From: Trichostrongylus colubriformis
Taxonomy: Eukaryota > Nematoda > Chromadorea > Rhabditida > Trichostrongylidae
Length of the DNA stretch: 64,000 bases
Reading direction: 5' to 3'
NCBI GenBank assembly: GCA_963978905.1
Contig: OZ022256.1
Coordinates: forward strand, 30,529,426-30,593,425
Shown here: one piece after another, positions 13,201 through 25,200 of the stretch
How positions within the stretch are numbered: position 1 is the stretch's first letter
Layout: every line of letters starts with the position of its first letter
Notes under the pieces: generated by a model
Databases searched by the model: none
The model's input: only the letters and a program-made list of their open reading frames with translations
What the model was told of the DNA's origin: nothing
Translations under genes and position numbers: made by a program

Positions 13201-16200
13201 TGAGTTAAGGGTGTATGTAGCAGATGAAGAATACCCGCCTTTAGTTGGCGTACACGCTCCACGTAGGTGGTGTTTACTATGAGCGTTTATAAGTTGCCTC
13301 AGGAGCAGCCCAGATACTGCAAAAAAACCGATGGAGATCAGCGATGTCTAGGTGGTGTTGCACGTTCTTGAGGTAGGTGGAGGTCCGCCTACAATGGGCG
13401 GAACGTGCAATCAACAATATCGTGCTCACTCATAAGAAATGTAACACCGCTCCAGAGCAGTCTACAGTGCCGGAGAAAGCTGATGTAATTCGAAGCTGCC
13501 AGAGTAACAAAAATAATGTCAACTGATTACGGTAGATGGGGTCATCAGAATATTGGTTGAAAATATCGGTTTTTGTGCGGAAGGCTGGAAACGGCTTATG
13601 CACCATACTGCTGAGTGAAAAAATGAACAGCGAGCCACACCATTGGGTGGCGCCGTTGCAGAACTTCAATTAAGTGCTATTGGCCGACATCGATCGAAAT
13701 CATTGATCCCTGAGCAAAGAGCTTAAAACAGGCAATGGGATCCCATTGAATGATTACAGTCGCAGAAGTTGAAATACTGCAGCATCATGTGCCATGGGTC
13801 GTAATTGTCGGTTTTCGTACGAAGGGCCGGGCAAAGTGATGGATCACACCAGTGGATGGACACAATTGCAGAGGCTTACATTCTGTAGGGCTTATTTCAT
13901 GCATACCGATGCCTATTGTATTGCTATGATGAGCCTTTGTAGTGAAGGCTGTTAATGGACTACCCCTCAGCACAAATGTAAAATCTATTGATTGCCGCCA
14001 AACCACATTGCTGTGAAATTTCTTTCATATCATTTTGCCCACCGCCCGCTTCGCACCGGTACCCCGTAACGCGATGTAGATCGCGAAGCTCACCTGGTAA
14101 CTAACGATGGTTATTATATTGTTGATTAGCCTGCACTACATGCTGAGTAATAAAAAAATCTCAACCCTATCAAAACTTTCCGATCAACCTAATACTTGCT
14201 CAATAAGCGCCACATGCAACGTTTCACGCGAAAAAGTGAAGACCCGGTTAAGACACAGCTCCTCAAAGTAGCGGCATGGGGGGGCGAGGCCTCCGCGGTC
14301 GTAGACGCAATGTTGGGAGGGGGGTGTGGCCTCATGTCGAAAAGTCGCGTGGCCGCCCGCGGCGAGACCGAGTTATTTTTCGCGTGCGATTGCGTACAAG
14401 ACTCTTGAAATTTGAGGCCTAAAGTAATTTTTCTCACAAAACTTCCTCGACAGCAAGCGTAAATGCACTCTGTGCTTCCTGCTTACAATAAAGTTCAACT
14501 AGTATTAGCCCTTTGGTAATCCCCGACGTCTAAGCTAATGAACCAGATTATGCTTTTGAAAATGCGTTTTCGTCGAGATTGCATCACGGACCATTATTGA
14601 TTGCATTTATTCATCAATGAAAGCAGTGATGATCCGTGGCGCAATTTCGAAGGAACTTATTGGCTTATTTTTGCTTTCATATTACAGGCCTGCTTACCGA
14701 GACCCCCGACTGGACCAGATTCTCATTTCTGGGAGGGAAGAATAGGCAGTTGACTAGTATTACCGAAATCAGGGGGATCTCACCATGGACGGGAAGGAAT
14801 CACTTCTCAATCACTTGAAGGAATCGTCTTCGGGAAATGAGTTTTTCTGCTACCCATATGTTTATGTTGTATTTGCTTAATGTGGGCTGCATACCAAGTT
14901 TCACACGAAGAAATATGAATCCGGCTAAGATACAGCACCACAAACTCTCGGCCGTTTGGTCGTGGCCTCCGAGCAAATGCTCACCCTGTCGTCTGCCGCG
15001 GTCGGAGATGCATTGTAGGAACATAAAGTTACGTAAACAGTCTCACTCTGCATTCATAACTGCGGCGGGAGACGAGAAGGTGCTTCTACGCGGAGCTCTA
15101 AATTCTCCGCCCACCCGGCCGAGAATTTAGAGAGTGTATCTTAGCCGAATCCTCACTTTTTTGCGCGAAACTTTGCATGCAGCCCTTATTAGGCAAATAC
15201 AACATAAGTGTATGGGTAACAGAAAAACACAATTTTCCATGGACGATTACAAAGCAAAAATATCTATATGATAGTGCATATTGACCCTTCAAAATTCCGC
15301 TTCAGTTGCTCAGATGGGCAGCTTTTTACCTTTTTACTAGGTGCCCCCCCCCCCACAATGCAAATAGCACCTTGCAATTAAAGTCTGCATCACCGCATCA
15401 TGGTTCTCAGCTATCGAACTACAACAAATGCAGCTTTTCCAAAGGGCTCTCACGATGCCTCATTGTTGGGTCCTGAGCGGAATCCCATCTGACAGCAGCA
15501 AGTCGTGCGGGTGTATGTCGTTTGGCGTGGCCCCTTGCAGCTAACATGCCAATGGGGCCCATGGGCCGTTGCTGCCATCCTAACGCCGGCCATTCGATGC
15601 ATTCTGTGCGACCGATAACTCGTCTACATCACTGAACCCTTGCATGTTCGTAGTTGATAGTTGCCATAGAAAAGCTTCGTAAAAAAAACTGCAAATTACG
15701 GCGTTTACAAGCCTCATTCTACTTCGCTGGCGAACTAAGCGTGGATTCTGGCAATTTTTCCCGCTTTAGGCTTTTTTCTCGTCTCCAGTACATTTTCAAC
15801 AGTAGGAAACACTGCTTGTTTACTCCGGGACAGTTGTATTACAATCATTTAGTAAAAGTTGTGATACGAGCTTCCTCTCAGTAATTTGCAGTGCTTCTTT
15901 AATAAAGTCCTTTGTGTGGTAATTATCACTAACAGAAAGGTGAGGGTTCGGCGCTGTAGACGAATTGCCCGATGCAGAAGATGTGTCCAATGGTCGGTGT
16001 TGGGGTGGCAACTACGGCCCATGTGCGCCACTGGCAAATTAGCTGCAAGGGGCCGCGCCAAACGACCGTCTCCCAGTCGTGCTGGTGGCGCCGCGGGTCC
16101 GACGCCGCTAAGCCACTTTTCGACATAAGGCTACACTTTCCACCGTGGAGACACAGGGTTACGTAAACAGTCGTATTCTCCGCCTCCAACCGCGGCGGAG

Positions 16201-19200
16201 GACGAGGAGGGGTACTTACTCGGAGGCCTCGCCTCCGTGGCCGCTATCTCCATGCCGCTCTCATCAGGCAAACACAACTTAGATATTTAGGTGCCTGAGA
16301 AACTCATTTTTTCGTGCGAGCTTCCTCTGAATAGGCTCTTTGCTTCTTCACCATGCACTACCTATCTCACAATTGACCCGACTTTTACAGTTAACGGCAG
16401 CATTAGTGATAATTTGATGAATGGAAAATCCTAAAAGAAGTCACTCACATAGAAACTATAGGCCTGAGAAGATTATTCATGGCGAAATTCCCGTTGAAAT
16501 GCGTGCTCCCGAGCTGAAGTGACGGCGTAGCGGGTAACGCCGGACGCCTTGGATAACCGCTTCCTGCCTCCTAGGGTCTACTTCGGAGAATGACTGAGGT
16601 GTAGTAAGCTTGATAGCAGAATGATACTTGTCGTATCGTTATAAAGCCGTATCGATCGGAATGACGTGGTGCCGTGGTGGTGAGAACGTCCACCGATCAG
16701 TATCAAAGATTTGAGGGATGAAACAATCGAATTGCCCTCAACGCTGCTTTTACCCTTCAGATAGTTCCGAGTTTCGTGCGTAGACAGACAAACAGGCACA
16801 CAGATAGGCAGGTGAACAGACGGATTAAGCCTATAAGGCCAGTCCGACTGGGTACCGGGCCAGCTGCGCTGACTACAAAAGGGGGGAATGGGTTACTCTT
16901 GGCTCACTAGGCTAGCGTAACATCCCAAAGTTGCTGAAGACCATCAGAGAAAATATTTGAATGCTGTGTTCCTTTAACGGCCTATGCTTTCACCAGTAAT
17001 GATATACCCTCTGATCTTCTGACTCCGCATGCCTTTGAAGGCACATTCCAAGATTATTGGAGTATCAGAGCTTCCGCCGTGATCAGATAGTTCGACCCAC
17101 AGCCAGTACGCTGTACCTTTACCGAGGCGTGATTGTCAATTCCTCGAGCGTGCAGAGCCAAAGAAATAGGCGCATCGACCAAGCTGTCCAATCCGCCCAC
17201 CCCAGACGTGATTGTTGGCTAACGGTGACAACGATGGCAGTAATTTGGCAAAGGGAGCCCACGATCTATGTGATAATATATTAGGTTGATTCATAATAAA
17301 TCGGACAAATTGACCAATTTTAATCATTGTCGTACAACTTTTTTACGACAAAAGGGATTCATTTGAAATATACTCCATCTTTATCGATGACCTTCTGCCA
17401 CGGTATAGGCAGATCATGGATGCCCTTGCTCCAGAAGGCCGGAAGCTGGAGCTCGAAGAAGTTGCCGAGTGCCGCCTTGACCTCGTCGCGAGTTCTGAAG
17501 TCTTGGCCGTCCAGGTGGCGTTGGCTGTGGGAGAAAAAGTGGAAATCTGAAGGGTCCAGGTCTGGGGAGTACGGTGGGTATAGAAGTACGGTCCAACTGT
17601 ACGACAGCAGCTCGGCCTTGGTCGATCTTGCGAAGTGCGGTCTGTGGAAGTAGACACGTTGTCGTGCTGGAAGTAGACATGTGACCGCCGCCGTAGCGAA
17701 CTTTGGACATTGGCCTTCAATTCTCGTAATTGACGAACGTAGACGTCGGCGGATACTGTGGTACCTTCATCGAGCAGCTCCCAGTACTCTACGCCGTGTA
17801 CGCTCCACCAACCGCGGTTTTCGTCTTCGATGGAATAGTCGCCTGACGCAAACTTCGAGTGCAACAGCTACAGTGTACTTCTGCCGGGGGCATGCTCCTT
17901 GTGAACTTCTATCAGACGTCTGCCGATATCCGCGGGTTCCTGGCCAGATAGCGATATAAATAGTATGACGTTGCGGATGTGGTCTCTGGACCGCTTGAAA
18001 TCGTGCGGCATTGTGGCGGAATGAATTTACTTTGGAGTGATTATTTTGCGGTACTTTGAAGAGCTTTTCATACTCATTCCAACGGTACCTCGCGCGTCCA
18101 TTTTCGTTGATTCGTTACTGAGTTATGATCTCTAGAAATCATCACTACCATTTGTCCGATTTATTATGAATCAACCTAATAAGATAGGGAAGAGATGTCA
18201 ATAATACATGGGACGTTGGTAAGAGGGAACAGGTCATCTCCCTGGCAAAAGAGAGAGTGAGCCAGCAAAATTGGGAAAAGTATTCGAGATCAGCGTATTT
18301 AAAGGACGAATCGCTCGGCAGTGGCGTTAAATAGTTGATCGATCATTCCCTTTTGGAAGCACTAGGCATTCCGTTTCGCAGAATCATCCCTATATATTGA
18401 TTTGCGTGTAGCCGAAGTATAAGACACTTTTTTTCGGATGCGTCGAGAACCGATTCACTGACCTTAGAGGGATGGAAGGCATGGTTGACCTAGGCGGACA
18501 GTAGTATGTGGTTTCAAAGCCGGCCCTCGCAAGGGAGGGTGGCGTGCAAGTGTTCCGACCAGTGTTCTAGGAAGTCAAGGGCCTACATATCTGCTTCATG
18601 GGGATGTTCGAACCCCTGCAGTCCGAGAAAAACCCACATGAGCGAAACCCCGGTCCGCTCTCGAACAACGAAAAAGCTCACTCTGTGGGGTCGTAATCGT
18701 TTAAACACTCCCTATATTGAATTCCGTGACCATACGCACCTACGACCATAAGGTGATAGTATCTCTCGCCAAGAAACATCTCGAGAAATTAAGTGGTTAT
18801 TCTGGCGAAATCCTGGCTGTCAAGGTTGATTTTTTTTTCGCTCAAAAAAAGTAAGCTTATCAATAACCATGTGTCCCCAGAAATCTTTTTCGATATATAG
18901 GATTTTGCGAAGATGCGTGGAGGTGATTCATGGCGTTCTGAACCTGTTTACAGAAGAAAAAGCAATCAAATTTTCTCATGAGCCCATCGGTACGCGGAGT
19001 CGAGCGTATTGTGTTTTGTATGTGTGAAAGAACACGGTTGGACAGGGAGCGGAGTTTTCACTGAAAAATCGTTGTGGACAGGACTCACTATTGTCGAAAT
19101 CGTGAATTGTTTGTGCCCCTCTGGCGCTTTTAGACCGTGGATGGTGGGGCGTGGCGTGCGTGTTCCGGGAAGGGAAGGGAACTAGCGCGAAATCGGTGCG

Positions 19201-22200
19201 ACGCAATGGAGGAGAGGATGTATGTCATTGGGATAGAAAATTCGTGTGGCCGTGTTCAGCGCGCGACGTGATGGTGCCAGCTACGGGCGCCATATTGGTT
19301 GAGTCTTTATGTGATTACACCTAGATTGAAGCCTAGGACACCGTCATCGCTTCAGGACCCTTTCAATATGACGCGCATATGTAGCTCGCGTCGCACACCG
19401 AACGCCGCAAAGCGAATTTTCTGTCCAAAATTCGCTTCGCGCATGCATACATACACCCTGGACGAGATGCCATTCACTTCCATGCAGCAATAACTTTTGA
19501 CCTCTCGACCGAATTACCACTCCTTTTACAAATCCTTTCCCAAGCATCGAAATAAAGCCAACTGCAGAAGGAGTTTTCGACGCCAGCTGATAATGTCGCA
19601 GAGTATGCAAGCGAACTTGGTGAAAGCTTGATCGCTGCTGCTAGATGCATTCTTATCCTTATTTGGACACGTTGAATACTGTTCAACGCAGAAAAGGATC
19701 AAATTCAGGAAGAAAAGAATCAAATTACAGATACAGTGAAAACCTTTAAACCTCACATTAGGAAATGTTACGCATTTATTGAAATGGGATGCTTTCTAAA
19801 ACTTCATAACCTCTCTCCTAGACACATTGAGCACGATATTCTGATTCCGACGTGATTGGTTCTGATTGCAATATGTGTGATGTTGGGCGAGGCAAAAGGG
19901 CAATCAAGTAAAAAATGCAATACATGTAAAGCGGACCTCTGCCATAAAACTCGGGCGATTTGCTTGGTTGTAGCGACTCTCAATGTCGAACATAAACAGC
20001 ATCAGGCGCATCGTCGCGCGCACCGTCATGCCGCAGCTTATATTTCCACCTGGACGGTAGTAAAATGTAGAACCAGCTGTTTCGGAAGGTAATATTAGGT
20101 CGGCAACTAAGTCATTGCGGATTTCACTCATAGATGGCTTCGGTTGAATATTTAGCTTTACTGGCGTAGGCTAAATGTTAAACACATATTGTCATCTAAT
20201 AGTAGGCAATCCTGTTATCAATCAGTAAAGAAAGCTTCTTGATCGGTTGCATTATTCTCGTTTGGCGTGTGCTGAAAAATGGAGAATCAAAACATTCATT
20301 TTCGTCATATTTTGCTTTATTATTTCCTTAAAGGGGAAAACGCATCGTAAGCTCTCAAAAAGTTATGTGCTGTTTATGGTTCCGAGCCCTTAAAAGATCG
20401 GCAGTGCCAAAATTGGTTCGCCTGATTTCGTTCTAGTGATTTTTCTCTCAAAGATGAGAAACGCTCTGCTCGTACAGTTGGAGTTGACAACGTCCCAATC
20501 AAGGCAATACTTGATTCGGATCGTCACAGTATAACACGCGAGATTGCAGAGAAGCTACAGGTATCACATACATGTATTGAAAAGCATTTAAAGCAACTTA
20601 GGTACGTGCAAAACTGGATATATGGGTGAAACGCATTTAATGCAACTCATTGACATCTGCAATTTGCTAAAGAAACGTGATGAAAATGATCCACTTCTGA
20701 AACGAATGATCACTGGCGATGAAAAATGGGCCGTTTACAATAATGTCCAACGAAAAAGATCGTGCAGCCGCCCAGGTGAACCAGCTCAAATGAGAGCAAA
20801 AGCTGATATTCATCAAAAGAAGGTTTTGTTGTCAGTTTGGTGGGATTACAATGGAATTGTCTACTTTGAACTCCTAACATCCAACCGAACGATCAATTCT
20901 GATGTCTACGTTGCACGATTAACAAAATTAAGCAATGCAATCCAAGAAAAGCGACTCGAATTATTTAACCGAAAAAGTGTTGTATTCCATCATAAAAATG
21001 CAAGACCACACACGTCTTTGGCCACTCGGCAAAAATTATTGGAGCTTGGTTGGGATGTTTTGCCACATCCACCATATAGTCCTGACCTTGCACCATCTGA
21101 TTACTTTTTGTTTCGATCATTGCAAAATTCTTTGAGTAGTAAAAATTTCAGTAGTGATGATGAGGTCAAATCGTACCTGACTCAGTTTTTTGCTGATAAA
21201 AACCAGAAGTTTTATGAACGCGGAATTATGATGCTACCTGAAAGATGGCAAAAGGTCATTGATAAAAATGGGCAATACATTACAGAGTAAAGTTATTTAG
21301 TTCTATGAAAAAAAGGTCTTTGATTTTTTAACAAAAATCCGCAATCAATTAGTTGCCAACCTAATACTTCCCTCCATAATGCTAATTTGTGGCTACTCGT
21401 GGGCTGTACGTACAGAGGGAATACAAGTGAGAATGCGCACCCAACGCATGGCGCATGATCGTTGGGATCGTGGTTTTACAAGGTATAACAATCTGAATGA
21501 CCTGAGCAACCTGAATGAGGGCTATCGCCGATGCTCTGAACTCAGCTTAAGATGGCAGATATTAGGTTGTTCCAGAAGTCTTGCAGGATTTCTTTCGATC
21601 ATCACTTTTTATTTTTTCTTCGTCCAACAAATAACAATTTGGCAACAACGTATTGACCATCGTTATCGGCAACCTTCTGCCACTTTATAGGAAAATCGTT
21701 GATTCCCTTCTCCCAGAACTCTGGGTTCTGAGAGTCGAAGAAATCAGCAATCGCCTTCGCAAGCGAGTCATAATTAACGGATTTTCTCTTGGTCAGGAAG
21801 GATTCAAGAGGTTGGTCAAGGGGATTGTCAGAAGGGGCAATGTCTGGAGTATGGCGGGTGGGGCAGCACATCCCAGCCAAGCTCCTATAACTTGGCCTGG
21901 GTACTTTTCGCGAAATGGGAGCGGGCGTCGTCATGAAGAAGGGTGACCGCGGACCTTTTCCGGCACTTTCTCGAACAGCGACGGCGAGCTGCTGGAGCTG
22001 GTGGGTGCATGCGGCAGCGGTGACTGTCTCGTTTTGTACCAGCACCTCGCGGAAAAGCATTCCTTCCGCGTCCCAGAACCAGCACAGTCCCAAGCGTGGT
22101 TTGTCTTTCATGTCAATCTCGCCGTTGCTAAAGCTGATGAACAAGCGGCGCACGGTCACGTAGCTCACACATCCCTTGCCCAATGCAGCGCTGATGGAGT

Positions 22201-25200
22201 GGCAAGCTTCCGTCGTTTTGGTGCCGCAAGACCGCTCATAATAGATGACACCGCGAGTTGGATGGGTATCGACAACGGGCATTGTAGCTCTCTTCACGGG
22301 ATCTGGTGGGTCAATATAAATTTTCCTAGAAAGCTTAGGGAACGTTCTACCATATTCCCGAACCGCCTGGACCTGCCTCGAAGTGAACAAGAGTTACTGA
22401 TTTTTTTTTTTGGAAAAATACTACAAGACTTTTGGGACAACCTAGTAGATACTGATAACCGTTTTATAGCTCGCTCTCCATTATTAACTTCCTCTATTAC
22501 TTGCCCTTTTTGCTCAGCACGCACAAGCGAAGTATTGTGCCAAGTGCTTTTGAAAATACCGGAAAGAGACGATTTCGGCTTACGATAAACAATCGCTGTT
22601 CGCCTACCTTCCGCAATTGCCACACGACGCTTTGGCAAGACGTTTATGTAAATTTACCGGTGTTATTATAATTGTGAATACATTTTTCTCTATCGCTCAT
22701 TATTTCTTTCATTGTTTCACCTGTTTGTTGTTGCACTTGTTTAACATCACCTCATACGAAATGAAATTCGCTCTACGCGACATCAAATGACATCAAGGGT
22801 CGGCCTGCTCCACTCGCTGCAGCGGGAAACTCGGCCAGTGAAGCTGCAGCCCTAGGTGAAGCGCGATAGGATAGCAATAGGTCCCAGAGACGCGTTCTTT
22901 TACACGGGTTTACTACACATCATGTCCCCTGAGCCCGAAGATTCGTTTACAGAGTAGTGTTTGGAATCCAAGTTCCTTCTTCCTCCCCCCCCCCCCTCGG
23001 TGCCTTCGGGGTTATGAAGCAATTATAACTTCGCTCTCTACACTGGCTTTTCATGGAATAATCCATTTCAGCTCTCCAAACAACACTTCTTCGACTTTTT
23101 CTGTCTTTTCATCCAGCGTGGCTTCATCTTGGATTAGAAACTGGTATGGCACTACGTCCGGACTGAATTTAGCATTTTCTCATCTGGTACATTTAGTGTT
23201 CAACACGACAATCAACGTTCGTGATGATGAAGTTTTCATTCAAGTCATTATTCGCTTCATCATGCAGCGGCTATTCGCAGATCCGAAAATTTTGAAAAAC
23301 AGAAAGTATGCGTATGGCAGCGGGAAGTAAGTGCCACACCTTCTGCTGTCCCCATTTATAGCAAGCTTGCTATCCATATGTTTTGTATTTTTATTCGTTA
23401 AATGTTTTATGGGCATTTCTTCTTTTAGGCTAGTTCTGACAGAAAGGGGACGAGAAGCCCTAAACTGCCATTTCCTGGCCCACACGGCTTTGTTTTGTTA
23501 TTTCGTTGAGACAGCCAAAGCGGCTTCAATTATCAAACCGAATCCCCGAATGTTCACGAGGAACTCTGCATTCAAAGTTAGTGATTCATATTCGTCGTAT
23601 CGTCGTGTTAGTAGAGTAGTCATTTCAGTGTTTGGACGACGTTTTTGCGGAGCTAAGCCGAGAGGTGCTATCCGGAGGTGGAGCTTCATTGAACAGAGCT
23701 TTTGCAAAAATGGGTTTCAAGCCTACTTATAAGCAGGTCAGTCGTGCTGGTAGATATGGTAGTAAATAATTCGCCACACAGCATTTATGTCTGTCTGCCT
23801 GTGTGTGTATGTCCGATTGTCACGAAATCGAATCTTGCGCCGCAGCAAGAGTTGGATCCTGAATTTTAGAGGTGTTATGGGGGGTGTTAGGAGAACGTTA
23901 ACGATGGGGGACTTTAGCTGATAAGAATTAATAGGGTGTGATGAGGAGCAAGTCATCAAATCCATGGCGATTATAGGGTTAACGGTCGTGCATTGACACT
24001 CATAGGTGTCATGAAAGGCGGTATGGGGGCATCATTGGTGGGTGATTAAGAGTAGTAGCAACATATAAGGTTATATGATGTGTCCTTCCGTGAGTTTTTG
24101 TTATGTGGAAATTCTTACTTAAAAATTATGTTGTTGTGCACGATATCATATATCACTTATAACATATTCACCTGCTCTACAGAAGGATTTTTATTGTCCG
24201 CATTCGTTGAAACGTGGTTGACATTTGGGTAGGCAAAGCGTAAGGTCCAGTTGACAAGAATTTTACTCAACCAGCAATTAATTTCAAGGCCATACTCTAT
24301 CAAAGAAAAATTAATCAGTTATGTATCCTGCACCCAACCACGGCCTTTTCTTGACATTCCCCTAATTTTGCTCGCCCGAAAAATAGCATGCTTATTTCAC
24401 AGATTTGGTTTTCGCTCGAGGAACCGATGATTTTTGGCAATTTTTTCGAATCCAGGCCACAACGTTATTGAAACCAACCTGATGTAGAGCGGTAAATCAT
24501 CAAGAAGATGTAGTGTGTGGGGCCACTGACACATCCTTCACCGAGTTCTTCAAATTTTGTCGAAAAAGGACATGTAGAATAATAATGTCAACTAACAAAT
24601 GAAATCCTTTTGAATCCACAGACCAATTTCAATTTCATTATATTTTATGATTCTATTTCCAATAAGATTTACTCCAAATTTTATTTTCAAAAAATTTCCA
24701 AATTTGTTATGAATGATATATGATGTCGTGATCAAGCATACCATTTTTAAAGTAAGAATTTCCACTTTACAAAAACGACTTCACTCACGGAATAACACAA
24801 TATAAAGGTGAAAAAGAGGAGACCCGTTTGGATCAACCATGGCTACAAGTACTTCCACAACGCTCGCTTTGCTTGCTGGTCAGTGACACTCGCCCATCAT
24901 ACTTACCGATCACCACCAAAAAATGCTCGGCATTCCTGGGCCGTCCAATTCAGATCAGCTGCGCTCTTTCGTTAGTGCGAATCCGTAAAGGTGTACCTCG
25001 TGGTGATCGAACTATTCGAAAAATTGCCTTCTTGGGACTGTAGACCCTTGGGTAACTATCAAGGTTGCTACAAGGATGCTGAGTTATGGGCAAAAGGCAA
25101 GATAATCAGCAGCTATCAAAAAAAATATCAAGGTTGCATTCTGACACTTTAAGTGGGTTGCCATGGTGCACCACCATAGCAGCACATCCTTTGGAGTTCC

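Larger units (their letters stand above)
8046..14097 (+). repeat. Composite repeat inserted in the mariner palindrome
   Basis: The block starts CATACCCTATATATAAACCA, followed by GGAGTTTGGTG and a TGTCTGTCC stretch. Related copies of this start occur at 9815, 10091, 10434, 10952, 11552 and 12930, several followed by TGTCTGTCTGTC and then a shared sequence with CTCCGCCTACTGTGGGCGGG-like blocks. So it is a nested or tandem set of one dispersed family. The 117-bp minisatellite and the TTA-flanked element at 12201 lie within it. The (TA)n-core-(GTCT)n order recalls Helentron-derived mini-me/DINE elements, but no Rep/helicase coding is present. Confidence 0.6.
7463..14192. mobile_element. Palindromic mariner-derived element split by a 6-kb insertion
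   Basis: The outer ends are perfect mariner-type inverted repeats (TTAGGTTGATCGGAAAGTTT at 7463 and its complement ending at 14192), flanked by TA. The left arm encodes, on the minus strand, a mariner transposase C-terminus (PHPSYSPDVIPSDYHLLRP, 7566-7790). The right arm encodes the same region on the plus strand (PHAPYSPDTALSDYHLF, 7768-7986). The two arms meet head to head near 7795. At 8045 the right arm is interrupted and resumes at 14098 (TAACTAACGATGGTTATTAT), by comparison with the uninterrupted 675-bp sister at 56412-57086. Confidence 0.8.

Noticed and set aside
23144..23172. A 29-bp intron between ASPM exons 8 and 9
   Set aside because: Too short for normal splicing. The next AG (23195-23196) gives a 53-bp intron in the same phase and a better match.
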